NCBI GenBank assembly: GCA_950295325.1
Contig: OX485804.1
Location: forward strand, 47,430,001 to 47,494,000
DNA length: 64,000 nt
Source: Polytrichum commune
Lineage: Eukaryota > Streptophyta > Polytrichopsida > Polytrichales > Polytrichaceae
Direction of reading: 5' to 3'
Shown here: in pieces, positions 1-11,239 of the stretch
Numbering within the stretch: position 1 is the stretch's first letter
How the letters are laid out: each line of letters opens with the position of its first letter
Notes under the pieces: model-generated
The model's input: the letters and a program-made list of their open reading frames with translations, nothing else
The model's database searches: none
Told to the model about the DNA's origin: nothing
Made by a program: the position numbers and the translations under genes

Positions 1-419
1 TAGATTTTGAGCATGTTGAAATCGGAATTGAGGAATTTCTGTTGGTACATGATTTGGAGGCAAGGAAATTGGGTTTGAAAATCTCATCCACTCGGAATTT
101 TGGGACCAAATCTTTCCTTCGGAATCCCTAATTTCTCCATCTGCACTATACCCCTCTATTGATGAAAAATATGTGAAAATATTTTAGCAAAACACAGCAA
201 AAAATCAGCAAAAAACAGTGCATGCACAAAACATGAGAAAGCAAACATGAACACATGGTTTTTATTCCTTCTTAAACCCTGAATCCAACAGTCTTCGATA
301 ACTATGTAAACAATTTCTATCCCAACGATCTACAGTAACGTCAAAAAAAATCGAGAAAAAAAATTATTAAAAAAAAAATCGGCCAATGGCTGATTTTCAG
401 CCTTACGGCTCCCTTGATT

Positions 420-645
420 TCCGTTGAGTCGAGCATTTTGCCTCGCCTCAACGAAAAACCCGTTGGACCATGGCACATTATCCAAATGGCAGATTTTAGT
501 AGTTTTTGGGGACCTCAAAGTTAGTGGTCATTCTCCTTTTTTCAAGGTAGTGTAAAGCCAAATGGGACCAAGAGCACTTTACTCTCCAATCACAGATTTT
601 AGAATTTCATGGTCATGGCTCTTGGTCCATAGTGTAAACCGCCCC
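420..645. mobile_element. Decayed Harbinger-like MITE relic (one end)
   Basis: The right end reads ccatagtgtaaaccgcccc followed by TAA, matching the terminal repeat and TAA target site of the intact element at 8594-8955. The internal string gtcgagcattttgc is also shared. I cannot find the left terminal repeat, so the 5' boundary is a guess. Probably a diverged or truncated member of the same family. Confidence 0.35.
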
Positions 646-649
646 TAAG

Positions 650-2689
650 GACCCAAAACGCAATTGATGAGTTTCCCTACTTCTCTTGCTTGTGTTTGGG
701 AAGTCATTCAAGGATTTCTTAAAACTGGAGAAGGCGATGAAAACCGGAATGGGGGCAATAGAGTCCATCCCTTGATGCACACACGAGATGAACCACAACT
801 ATGTAATGAGTCCATCCTCGACAAACATCTTCTTCGTAGCGTGCAAGTCGGCCTCAGTGACCTCTCCCTCTTCAATCGTTGCGCTTGGCCTATCTGCCGC
901 TCATGTTGTTCATCCCACGATGGCCTACAACCCATCCATGGCATTCATAGTCGCATTTTGAGAGTTCACACAAAAAGTTGCTCCACTTTGATGGCCGATG
1001 GTCACCGTGAGCTTTGGTAAGTTTTTTTGGTAATCATGTGTCACATCTTTAAACTTTTCTTTGCCTATACGTTCAAATGGCTTTGTCAAAATGTAAATGT
1101 TGTAATTTATTAGCACGATTCCATGTGTTTGGAGGCCAATTTCCATGGTCAGAGGTGGTTGTGATTAACATAAAGTTGTCAATCGATTTTTTATTTTTTA
1201 TAATTTTTATGAGTTTAACCTTCTTGGACCTCTCCTATTTTTTGTTTGGTATACACTTGGATTGAAATTGGGTCTACCTTTATATTGCAAGTTTTGAATG
1301 GAAATTCGTTGAAGTTCAACATTATGCTCTTGTCATGGTTTTTTGCTATACCCATTATTTTCCAACTTTGGATTTGGACGTCTTGCTCCACACTGTGTGA
1401 GATTATGGTCGTGTTTGTAATTGGGCTTTCTGCCACAATGAAAAATTTCATGCATTTACAAATGGTTTGGTCTTGGATTCCCTAGGTGCACTTTGCTCAT
1501 ATTGATTGTGGTGTGACATCTATCAAAATCCAATGCAAATGTTGGTGGTTTGGGATATAACCGATTCTTGGGAGCTAATCAAACTTGTGGGCAAGCTTTG
1601 CTAGTTCCTATGTAATATTGTGTGGCCCCCTTTTGCATTGGGACCCCTATTCAACACTTGAGAACTCATATTTTGGTCTCTTCAATATTTTGTGCTCATG
1701 CGTGTGCCTCCGTATGTGGGCTACCTTTTGTGTATGGTGTTTGACTTCGCCCGTTGGTTGTTCTTTTTTGCATGTGGACATGTGCCTTTGAATCACATGC
1801 GACTCTCTCTTAAAGGTGGACTTTATGGATCCTACTCAAACGGTTATGAATAAAATGTGCATGTGGTGATTATATAAGTGGGATGTCATTTGGGGTTGGA
1901 ATCGTTTGGGGTGCAAGGTTGTTGTTTTGTGAATGCAGCAACATGCCTTGCTCTTTGATTGAGATTGCTTGCCCATCTGACTTTATTTTGTGATGTCAGT
2001 CATGGCAGGAATTTGTGCACTTGGACCATGTGTCGGATGGTATTGATATCTTCACATGCAATGCTCCAACAGACACTTAAATGCTTGATAATGTAGACAT
2101 TGGTGTTCACTCTATAGCAAGTAGTGGTTCACGGGGGAGATATACTCGGGCGGCTCATGGCCATGCTTCACCACAGGGCTCTCAACCATTTCCCGACCTC
2201 AAGCCAAGAGGTCCCAATTGGATTGAGGTCAAGATGCTAGTTCTCATAGGCCAAGAGAATGTGGAGTGAACAGAGAGGCATCATTCCAAACAACCAACTT
2301 TGGCAAAAGTTGTATATGGCACTATGGCTTGGAAGAAATTTTTGTTGGGGTAGATGGGTGTTGTGGGTTTTATATATATAGAGAGAGACATTGACAAAAT
2401 AACACAAAAATGGGATGGACTAATGAAATATTAAGGAATATATTGAGGGCACCAATTGAGGCAATTGGTGGGGATGAGCAAGATGGAGAAAAATACTCTT
2501 TCAAAATCTATGAAATTGCCTTTGGAATTTACTGAGTCTATGTGTAGTACAATGGAAGAGTTTGTTGGACAACGACATATATTTGGTGATGTATGGAACA
2601 TGTAGACTCATACAGAAGGTCCGACACAACACCATGCAATTTGGGAGAGGACAAATAATGAAGTCCATGACACAATCACACCAAATATT
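650..2689. other. Unassigned intergenic sequence
   Basis: AT-rich sequence with no convincing gene. The short open frames on both strands show no recognisable domain. A small (TA)n/(GA)n tract lies near 2373-2388. The end of this stretch probably contains the eroded 5' region of the LINE that becomes recognisable near 2690. Confidence 0.5.
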
Positions 2690-3100
2690 GATTGCACATC
2701 ACAAAACACACTTCATCACATCGAATGTGGCCTTGCTAAATACAACACTACTAGGTCACAAAGACTACCAAACAAAAGACAAACACCCCCTGCCTTTATC
2801 ACACTACAAGAAACCAAAATGAGTGCAACCGCGTTCACAAAATTTACTAAGGCAATTCCTGAATCACAAATTAATGTTCATCCATACATACAACGCAACA
2901 AACATGCATAAGAAGATGCAAACTAAACTACACCCCTCAATGAGGAGATCTTGTGATGCTAATGCATGAAAACTACACATTCTTGGGTGACATCCACAAA
3001 ATTCCTACCCAACAACATATCATCATGCTTCCAAATAATCGATATACAAAGTATATCATTCAACCCAAATACCTTCACAAACGTCTACGTGCCCTCACAT
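2690..3100 (+). pseudogene. LINE endonuclease, N-terminal part (interrupted)
   Basis: This is the first half of an apurinic-type (APE) endonuclease domain of a non-LTR retrotransposon. One frame reads LAKYNTTRSQRL then PPAFITLQETKM, the typical 'LQETK' metal-binding motif of LINE endonucleases. A second frame ends with FTNVYVPSH, the conserved 'VYVPPH' block. Stops and frame changes are frequent, so it is a dead copy. The domain stops abruptly at the edge of an LTR at 3101 and resumes after 5600 with MMGDFNRDIEQ. The 5' limit is uncertain because upstream sequence has decayed. Confidence that this is LINE sequence is good because motifs occur in the right order on both sides of the insertion. 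Confidence 0.7.
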
Positions 3101-3382
3101 TGTGGGAGCCCAATATTCTACGGAAATACAGAAATACGGAGATACGGATATATAGAAATACGGATCCATTTTCCGTATTTTACCCTGCTCGTATGAGGAC
3201 AATAGGGTCTCTTAGGGTAAATTAATTGTACTAGGAAATAGGGCGTTCTAAATCCGCCTCGCACGATAAAAATGATAAAAAGGGGTACTATTACCGGTCC
3301 GGCAAATTGGACTAGGAGGACCGTTTGATTATGGTCCGGACCGCTGGTCCGCACCAAGTAACGGTTACGCCACGTTTACCCA

Positions 3383-3805
3383 ATGGTCCGGAAGTGGAGA
3401 ACCGGCTTCCGCTGGGCAGGCCTCCCCATCCTCGTGAAATACTCACAGACGATGAAGGATCTCCTGGCGGAAATCCAGAAGGTGGTTCCGCCAAGCGGAA
3501 CACCCCAGCGGGTACTCTATCCGGGTCCGCTTGGGTCACCAACCGGAACCCTCTACGAGGTAGTTGGTGAAGTCGCCCTGGTCCAGTATCCGCCAACGGC
3601 TGCAGGTCCCAGCCAGCAGGGAGGCGGCTCTCGGCCTGCCAGTTCCAGAAGAGCTCCGGAAAGGATCCGCTCTCCCCAAGTGAGGCGGAAGAGCACCGGT
3701 TCTGTTAGATCCGGACGAGGCCAGTCCCCTATTCCGCGGACCTCGGATCGGTCCCGGACTCCGGACAGAGCTCGGACCCCTATAAGGCACCGAACTCCGG
3801 ATTGA
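3383..3805 (+). other. Open frame (140 aa) inside the solo LTR, Ser/Arg/Pro-rich
   Basis: A 140-codon open frame whose C-terminal half is rich in Arg, Ser, Pro and Thr, with repeats of the type RSRTPDRARTP. I recognise no domain. It overlaps other frames of similar length on both strands, which is expected in GC-rich DNA poor in stop triplets. I treat it as probably non-coding LTR sequence; the dipeptide-like repeats may simply reflect the CCGGA-type base pattern. Confidence 0.2.
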
Positions 3806-4645
3806 GAGGCGACTCCGAATAGGGGTAAGGCCCCTATGACCCAAGCCTCACCGTCGTGTCCTCCGGACTGCCAAATGGTGAACACATTCCCTCCGCCACC
3901 CTCAAGGGCGGCCTCCACCAGGGATCCGCGGACTACCTCGATCTCGGGCGGACAGAATCCGGAACAGCGCACCGGAAGCGATTCGGAGCGTCCGGAAGGG
4001 AAGTACAATTTCCGGAACACCACAGACAGAAGGAGCAGGGGACTCGGAGGACGAGATTGCCCCTTCTCCAAACATGAGGAGGATGCTTATGCGACTACAG
4101 AAGGCATCGCCGGGAGGGGGCTCATCCGCCGTCAGCGGCCTCGACAGCCATTCGAAGGAGGGAGCAGCTCAGAAGAAGCACCGCTCTTCTTAGCTTAGGA
4201 CGGTAGTTAGATTAATTAGGCAGAATAGAGATAGGAAGATAGGACTTAGGAGTTTTTGAAGTTGAGGAATAAAATTCTCCCTTGGGTTTTGTTAGCGGAA
4301 AATCCGGATCTCGATCCGGGAAATCCGGGAGGACGGAAGCAGTTAGGGTTTTTTTTAGGGGCGGCCGCCTGGGCCGCCGCCTTCAGATTAGGGATTTTGG
4401 GCCTCTACTTAAGGCTGAATAAGGAGCTGGAGAGGTGTTCCTTCTTCATTGCTGTATTTTGATTGCTCTTACTATAATAAATTCCTTGATTTCTCACTCC
4501 TTGACTTTCCTTGATTGATTTTGTGTACGAATGATTCGGAGATCGTTAGCAGAGGAGAGAGAGCATGAGGGGATAGGAGTTCCGGATAGGACATGGGAGA
4601 AGAGACCCGGATCAGATCTAGTTATTGCCTTGCGGATCCTCTCTA

Positions 4646-5125
4646 TGTGTAGTGGGAGGGAAACCTCACTATTCTGGATGGTTGAGTAAAGTCTAGGTGG
4701 GATAGCCGTTGGGAGAATTGGGTGAGATCCGGAAGGGATCTGGACTTGCGCCGTCCGAGCTTCTGAAGAGGTCCCACCGCCCTTAGACGGACCAATCCGG
4801 AAAGTGGTACGGATCGCTCAGTTAGCTCAGATTGAGTAGAGTCCAAGGTAGTGGTAGCCGGATCGATCCGTCAGAAGGAGGAGGGAAGGACCGGAACAAT
4901 TAGGATTCCGGGTCAGAGGCCATCTCCGGAGTGTAGTGGGAAGGGGACCTCATTGTTCCGGATGTCTGGGTAACGTCTAGGTGAGATAGCCGTGGGGAGG
5001 ACTAGGTAAAGATCCGGAAGGGATCCGGACTTGCACCAATTTGATCTTCTGAAGAGGTCTCGCCGCTTTTGGACGGGACAATCCGGAAAGTGGTACGGAT
5101 CACCCACTTATCCCGTCGAGTCAGA
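4646..5125. repeat. Diverged direct duplication, period about 284 bp
   Basis: Unit 1 (from about 4646) and unit 2 (from about 4930) share ordered blocks: gtgtagtggga, acctcatt/acctcact, gataGCCGT, gatccggaagggat, cttctgaagaggtc and caatccggaaagtggtacggatc. The first block recurs 284 bp apart. The copies have diverged by substitutions and small indels. Confidence 0.75.
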
Positions 5126-5600
5126 TCTCCGGGTGGAATCCGGAATACTCCGGTCGTTGTAGTCCTAAGATATAATCCGGATTTCCCTGTGTGACCTACC
5201 AAGACGGATTTGGCCAATCCGGATTGGTTGTGAGGGAACATTTGGATCCCAATCTTATAAGGGACGTCTTCACCGGAAGAAACCAACTATTCTAGAGGGT
5301 AGAACGTAGAGGGGTAAATCTGGATCATAGGGGTGAGTAAGTATTGTAATTAGGACCTAAAGATACAATCCGGAAAGGCAAACTCCGGAGGAGGAAGAGT
5401 TTCCAAAAGACCGGAAGGCCGGAAACCGGGGTTTCCGGAAATTCGGCTAAGGAGTGGAAGATAAGCGGGTACGGGGAGTTCTCGACCTCCTACACTTCAC
5501 AGAATCCCTGGACGATACTAGGGTCATCCGGACAAAACCGGATTAGGCACTTAAAAACGCCAATCCGGATATTTTGATGTTCGTGTGTTCCCACACACAC

Positions 5601-7835
5601 CAAGAAAACATTCACCTCATACCGGATATTCAAAATAACATTAGCAACACAATAAACACATGCCACACATACAATATCATGATGGGAGACTTCAATAGAG
5701 ATATAGAACAAACTAGAAGACACATAGACCAAACATAGAGCCCACCAAGGAATGAGAATATGGAATGGATGTCATTTACTATGATTTTCACAACTAGAAT
5801 ATGTACCCACATACACTAGTTACACACAACATGGTGTGGAAAAATACACATCGACGAGCCTTATAAATGGATATTACATATAAAAATGCACACAACCAAC
5901 CATATTCATCCCACACCATCAAGAACCATATGTTGAACTTGGACCACTCACTAGTTACACTCACAATCCCACCTAACACCCTAACTGCTGGGCCACCAAT
6001 ATCCAACCCCCAGCAAACCCCATAATACCAAAAACACAAATATACCAACCTGACACAAGCCCTAACAACACCAAATACCGCAAAAAATAAAACTAGCCTC
6101 AACCAAGAAGAATGCCAAAAAGAAGCCAAAGAAATTGTACAAAAACATACATACCAAAACATCCAAAAGGCTATCAGACCATACAAAAAACCATAGACAA
6201 AACCCCAAAAAGAGGACATGCAAAAATATTCAAAGAAGGGACAAACCCCACACTTGATAGTATACTAGACCGAGACCAAAATATCCTAAAACACCCCTTT
6301 GCCACCGCAAAAGAAAAACACGCTCTAGAAACAAGCAACTCACAACTAGCAACGCCATTATGTCACCAACTAAATATGCACAACCCCCAATGCACATGCC
6401 TAGTGAAACAATACCCATGACACGACATTGACGGGTTCATACTTCAAAGGAAAAAGAAGAAGAAAAGGACCCCCCTATAACCACTACACGAATACTTCAT
6501 AAGAGAAGTATACAACCTTAATAAAATAAAATAAAACACCTAGCAAACAGTAAAGCACCCAAGCCAAATGAAATACCAAATGCAGTGTTAAAATTTATCC
6601 CAGTATAATTCCATGATTTCCTACAGCTCTTCTTTCTCCATTGCTATAAACAACAAAGCATGCCACGATCATGGAAAACTATACTCACCATACTCCTATA
6701 CAAAAATGGAAACCCGCTAGAACTACTTAACCATATACCCATAGCAATTGCAAACACCATAAACAAACTATCCACAATCACAGTTATTGATATACTCTCG
6801 TAATATGGAGAATAACATAAAATCCTACATAATAACCAAGAAGGCTTCAAACAAGAAGGAAGCACCACTAGAAGACGTCAAATTCACTAACCAAGACATG
6901 TACATACTATACATAGACTTTAAAAATACAAGATCATAGATCATGCAAGGCTATTTGCCATCATGGAAGATTTTGGCTACACACTAATCGTACTTGAAGT
7001 TATCTAAGACATATACACAAACTCCACCACAACATATATAGAGACACTTCGGAACAACACAACCTATACACGTTCAAAAAAACACCGTACAAATAGACAC
7101 CCTCATCCCATAACTATTTAGACTCTTTCTAAGACCACTTGTCATATGACTACAACGAGACTAACATGGCTACACATGGACACATCTACTCCTAGCATGA
7201 CCAAAGCATAGCATCAGCCAAGGATGAAATGGCACAATAACGCAATATGGGAGCCACACAAGCTATTCACGAGTAACAAAACATCCAAATACCATACACT
7301 TGTAAATACGGGGGAAAAACAACATACCGCAAGATAACACAATACCAACATAGCTCTTACCATGCACATGTAGCACAAAACCATGCAACTGCAATGCAAG
7401 TCCAAGCCATATACACTACTAGTTATAAACCACCCACATAATGCCCCCCCCCCTCCCCACTACCACCAACACAACCAAATCCAATTTGTAGAAGTCACAT
7501 ATTACAACGACTGATTTCCACTAGAAAAATTTGACGATAAAAAGAACCAAATACAAACTCCTAATTGAAGATGTCCAAAGACTAGGATGGCCAGTCTCCC
7601 CCCCCCCCCCCCCCCCCCTTCCCACTATCATAATCACCGCCTACGCAAGAGGCACAATCCATGACCATACCAAACACACCCTCAACATTTGAACCATATC
7701 TCAAAATATAGAAGAGCAACATAAATTAAAGCAATACACACCAACGCAAGCAAATATTTGCAACACATTATCCTAACAAAAAGATGAATAGAAAAACAAA
7801 TAGATGCCTCCAGAAGACATCCTATAATGTCAGCC
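5601..7835 (+). pseudogene. LINE (non-LTR retrotransposon) endonuclease-RT-C-terminal relic
   Basis: Continuation of the LINE broken at 3100. In order: endonuclease block MMGDFNRDIEQ (about 5680); RT blocks KAPKPNEIPNAVLKF (about 6550), RSWKTILTILLYKNGNPLE (about 6670-6720), NHIPIAIANTINKLSTIT and EGFKQEGSTTR, then MYILYIDFKN (about 6900); and a C-terminal part with LLPCTCSTKPCNCNA (about 7350) and QFVEVTYYND (about 7480). The last two blocks match the LINE ORF on the - strand at 62698-63890 (LLPCTCNTQRCHCNA, QFIEFTYCND), so both belong to one family. The RNase H region between RT and these blocks appears deleted near 7160-7310. Many stops and frameshifts make it inactive. A run of about 22 C lies within the C-terminal frame at about 7597-7618. 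Confidence 0.8.
7597..7618. repeat. Poly(C) tract
   Basis: A run of about 22 consecutive C inside the degraded LINE C-terminal frame; a shorter C-rich tract lies at about 7442-7457. Similar C or G runs occur near 15468, 42385, 55848 and 60455. Confidence 0.9.
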
Positions 7836-8248
7836 ACCTAGGCCTTTCTTACCCCTTGTCACCTAGAGTCTACCACCCACAAGGGGCATTAAGCGCAAGA
7901 TTGTGGTCCCAGTGGCCACCTCCATGGCAATACCCCCAAACATCAATACCTTGAAGGCATAGATGGAATCATCCAGGAAGGCACCCATGTATGGGTTGGT
8001 ACGCCCTCCCCTTGTTAAATCACGTTGACCCACTAGGACCAAAGTGAATCTTCCTCTATAGTTATCATATTGGATCATCATCAACAAAAATAAGAGCCTC
8101 AAATATGGGAGTTGTTCTTCGAGCCACATATCCATTTTGTAGGTCATTTGGCATTGTTATCATATTTTGGCACATTATCGGGAAGATCAATTTTAGCAAC
8201 ATGGATGTCATGCTAGGCGTGTAACTATACAAGTATATTCTAAATAGC
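7836..8248. other. Unassigned sequence
   Basis: No gene or repeat recognised. A 94-codon frame on the - strand (7863-8147) shows no domain and has no supporting context. Confidence 0.4.
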
Positions 8249-8467
8249 TACATTATATGTGATGTTTAGTGTCACTTACTATATGGAGTTACACTTTGCT
8301 ACATCATTTGACCCTTGATTTCAATTTTACAAAATAAAGTTGTTAATGTTCTATATTGTCCAAACAACCAATTTGATATTGCTAGTAAAATATGAAATAT
8401 ACAGTATATAGATATAGCATTGCATAATTCCAAATAGTAAGTGACACTAAATATCATATTTAGTGTA
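8249..8467. mobile_element. MITE, TA-flanked family A, copy 1
   Basis: A 219-bp element with long imperfect inverted ends. The left end contains gtttagtgtcacttactat and the right end contains atagtaagtgacactaaat, both followed inward by a TGGARTTA block. The outermost part is itself near-palindromic (tagtgta...tacacta type). TA dinucleotides flank it. A second copy lies at 16951-17176 and a single end near 12505-12523. It has no coding capacity; mobilisation in trans by a TA-targeting transposase is an inference. Confidence 0.7.
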
Positions 8468-8593
8468 CTGCTCGTTGAATACGTGAAACATCGTGCATGT
8501 AGTAGGCTTGAGCTTCACTTATACTATAAGTTATTCTCCCGTGATCTTGGAGAGCTGTGCATCTTAGCATCTTCAATCCGCAAGATATGTTAA

Positions 8594-8955
8594 GGGCCGG
8601 TTCACACTATGCCCAAGTCGAGAGGAGAAGCGTCACTTTTCTAGACCAAACTATGTCGAGAGGAGAAGCCTTTGGGTTGAAAAAGTATATTAAAATAATC
8701 CACGGCTAAAAATGTTCGGCCTCTCGACGGAAGTTTGGGTCGAGCATTTTGCTGGACCCAAACTTGGCTCGAGAGGCCGAACTCTTGGCGCCATATTTTC
8801 CTAAAAGTGTTGCCACCTAGGCTCTTTTGGAGGCGATGTCCTTTGGACTTCGGCCTCTAGTGTGAAGGCCGAGAGGACGAACTTTGGACAATTATGCATT
8901 TTCATTGGTCCAAACGCTTCTCCTCTCGAAGTTTGGCCATAGTGTGAACCGGCCC
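8594..8955. mobile_element. PIF/Harbinger-like MITE, TSD TAA
   Basis: A 362-bp element with perfect 18-bp terminal inverted repeats, GGGCCGGTTCACACTATG on the left and its complement on the right, flanked by TAA at 8591-8593 and 8956-8958. A 3-bp TWA target site and GG-starting ends are the hallmarks of PIF/Harbinger (Tourist-type) elements. The interior has further inverted blocks (gtcgagaggagaag; cttctcctctcgaa; cggcctctcga), so a single strand could fold into an extensive hairpin. It has no open frame. Confidence 0.8.
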
Positions 8956-9762
8956 TAAGTTATTTCATGTAATCACACATCGACCAAATAAGCTTTTAAC
9001 CTGCGAGTATTTTTGACATTCAACACTCAAAGGGCATTGGACATAAGATGATAATAATAATAATAAACACATGTCAATTGACACGCACAAACTAGAATAT
9101 GGCACGTGGTGTGATTTGTGAAGGAAAATTTATAGTTCATTTGACATGTTAGAAATTGAAATGACACGTACTACTAGGCAACTTAAGTATTGTAAATCAC
9201 ATTGTTTGTAATACTGTAAATGTAGATGTCTATTGACATTCATTTAAAAATTTTGAGAACATTATGTGACATATTGAATTTGAAGTTAAATGTCAAATGT
9301 AAATTGTCGAACATACACATCGCTTTTAACTTAACCTACTTATACCTACTTAATCAAACCTTCGACCCCATTGTGCTTACTTGCTAATTGAGATGGCCAT
9401 GTGCTAGACTTGTGCAGAGCACTGTCATCGTTTGGATATCCTTTGGAACTTCAATAAAGGTCCATGGTCCTATTGTGGGCACCCTTAACTCCACACGCAA
9501 TTTTGGCCATTGGTTAGCAATTGTAAATAACGTAGATTTTGATTTCAAGTTTTAAAATTGGAGTTTAAATGCAAAGGTTATATAGGACGTCAAACCGAAC
9601 CTATTATTTCTTTGCAAGCGACTGCATACATGATATTACTCAATCAAAAACTAATTACAAAAGCTCGGAGAATGCAAATGAAAGGCTATATCTACTAGAA
9701 ACACAAACCAATAACTCCTCAAGACAAAACCAATAGCCACAAACAACCCTCACACAAACCAA
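8956..9762. other. Unassigned AT-rich sequence
   Basis: No gene or structured repeat recognised apart from a short (ATA)n tract at about 9051-9066. Confidence 0.4.
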
Positions 9763-9772
9763 GACTTACAAA

Positions 9773-10149
9773 GAGAGAGAGAGAGAGAGAGAGAAACTCC
9801 GGTCTACAAGGGGCCGGCGTGAATAAAGTGTCCGTTCGTAATGCCAATGAACCCGATGGCCACTGGACAAGGGGACACTGGGACAATACTACTCTCCCCT
9901 TTCGAGGATGGACACTATAGTGACACACTATACTAGTTCCTAGCTAGCCACTAGTGGCCTTGAAGATACCGGACATGGTATCCCCCCCCAAAGGGCTTTG
10001 AGGTACCCATACAACAAGGTCCAAGGACCCCCCACCATAGTTGGGTGGACTAAGGTGGTGAGCACCACGCCGGCATGGGGAATAGAACCCACAACCTCCT
10101 CATTGGGGGCCATGAGCCTAACCACCAAGCCAAGGCCCGTGGTGCTCTC
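9773..10149 (-). mobile_element. Full-length tRNA-derived SINE with 10-bp TSD
   Basis: On the - strand the element starts near 10149 with a tRNA-like head. The A-box-like string TTGGCTTGGTGGTTAGGC and the B-box-like GTGGGTTCTATTCCC are spaced as in a tRNA gene and could act as an internal RNA polymerase III promoter. The body runs to a conserved tail (cgaacggacactttattcacgccggcc..., ending gaccggagtt) and a (TC)n microsatellite at 9773-9795. The 10-bp duplication GACTTACAAA flanks it at 9763-9772 and 10150-10159, which fixes both ends. The same tail recurs, 5'-truncated, at about 21486-21533, 61969-62107 and 63885-64000, each of the complete ones followed by a different simple repeat. Confidence 0.85.
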
Positions 10150-10159
10150 GACTTACAAA

Positions 10160-10756
10160 CATGTATTCTACAAGCTGAGAACCACAACCACCAAGAGCCT
10201 CGAGAGGATACAGAGAAGATGAAGGGGTGAGTGTCATTGAGACCTTTTATGAAGTCCTTATGTGTGTGGGTGGGACCATAAGTGCTTATGACCACTCTTA
10301 TTAAGACTTGAGGCATGTTAGTTGTGGGTTAATTAAACATGTTGATACAAGTCAACAACTTATTAGTCCAAATTTTAGTCATGATAAACAAAGAGGAGCA
10401 TACAAGGGGCCGTCTTAAACCAAGTGATATTCTTAGAACCACATAAAAGGCTCCGTTTAACAAAGATGAAAGTCCGTTCGCATCGGGCTTTGAGATGGGA
10501 ATACGTAAATGTTGTGAAGCCCCAAGCCACAAGTGGGTAGGACTAGTCATGTCCACTACACCATTTATGTTATTTAGTGTGAAATACATTATTTGCGAAG
10601 GCCTAAACTAGATACCTAGAGGTCTCAAAGTGTCGCACCCACTAATTGCAAGTATGATTCCATTCGTTAACATAAGTAACTTCTTTAAGTGAAAAACATC
10701 TACATTATGATTTAGAGTAGCATGTTGGGATACTTTAGATGAGAGTCTTGCGTTTT
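10160..10756. other. Unassigned sequence
   Basis: No gene recognised. The small open frames on the - strand lack any domain. Confidence 0.4.
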
Positions 10757-11112
10757 AGGCCGATACCACATGAGTGGCAGCTTGGGAGGAGGTAAAGGCT
10801 AGGGTAAAGCCTAGGGTGGGGGGTGGCACGTCAGCCGCTGCCCCTGACCCCCACCACACTCTGCCGGGGAGCTCGGAGCAGGAGCGGGGAGTGAGGGTGC
10901 TGGAGGAGACGCCATATGGTGGTCCCGCCATCTGATGTGGCACGGCAGGTGAGCTCTGCCAGTGTATTTTCCCTGGTAGAGTCTCCCTGCCGCTCGGGGA
11001 TGCCACCGGGGATAGCCTCTCACCTGCCTGCCCTTGGTGTGGTAAGTGGCAGGTGGGCTCGGCCAATGGGGGCAAGCAGTACGGCCTGCCTACCCCCCAT
11101 GTGGTACCCCCC
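10757..11112. other. GC-rich island of unknown origin
   Basis: About 350 bp of strongly GC-rich sequence in otherwise AT-rich DNA. Its two edges carry a short inverted motif, TACCACATG near 10764 and CATGTGGTA near 11098, and the interior is rich in C/G blocks (ccccacc, gccgctg, tgccgggga). A 153-codon frame lies on the - strand (10755-11216), with overlapping frames on both strands as expected in GC-rich DNA. I see no domain. It could be a small foldback element or a captured gene fragment. Confidence 0.45.
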
Positions 11113-11239
11113 TTAGTATGCAAGGGGAAGATGTTTTTGATTGTGCTGATGGCAAGTGTCATGTGTTTACATTTTAGTATGCGAAAGGAATATATTCTTG
11201 AGCATACTAATGGCAAGTGTCGTTTGTGTACACTTTAGT
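11113..11239. repeat. Diverged tandem duplication, about 63-bp unit
   Basis: Two adjacent copies of a unit beginning tagtatgc(a/g)a(g/a)(g/a)gga and ending atggcaagtgtc(a/g)t(g/t)tgt(t/g)tacattt/cactttag. It directly adjoins the GC-rich island. Confidence 0.75.

Larger units (their letters stand above)
3101..5595. mobile_element. Solo LTR (about 2.5 kb) inserted in a LINE
   Basis: The segment begins TGTGGGA and ends TCCCACA, the TG...CA inverted ends of an LTR. It is flanked by CACAT on the left and CACAC on the right, a 5-bp TSD with one mismatch. It interrupts LINE endonuclease coding sequence exactly at these positions, which independently supports the borders. It is much more GC-rich than its surroundings and crowded with CCGGA/TCCGG. 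No protease, RT or integrase is present, so it is most simply a solo LTR left by LTR-LTR recombination. The stretch near 4380-4500 (aaggctgaataagg, then actataataaattcc) could be the transcription start/poly(A) region. A 284-bp internal duplication is listed separately. Confidence 0.6.

Noticed and set aside
664-1020. 118-codon + strand frame
   Set aside because: No domain, overlapped by - strand frames, no supporting context.
3312-4198. Overlapping frames of 94-172 codons on both strands
   Set aside because: GC-rich LTR sequence is poor in stop triplets; no domain and mutually overlapping frames.
10070-10149. Possible tRNA gene on the - strand
   Set aside because: A- and B-box-like strings are present, but the sequence does not close into a cloverleaf by eye and is part of a SINE with TSD and tail.
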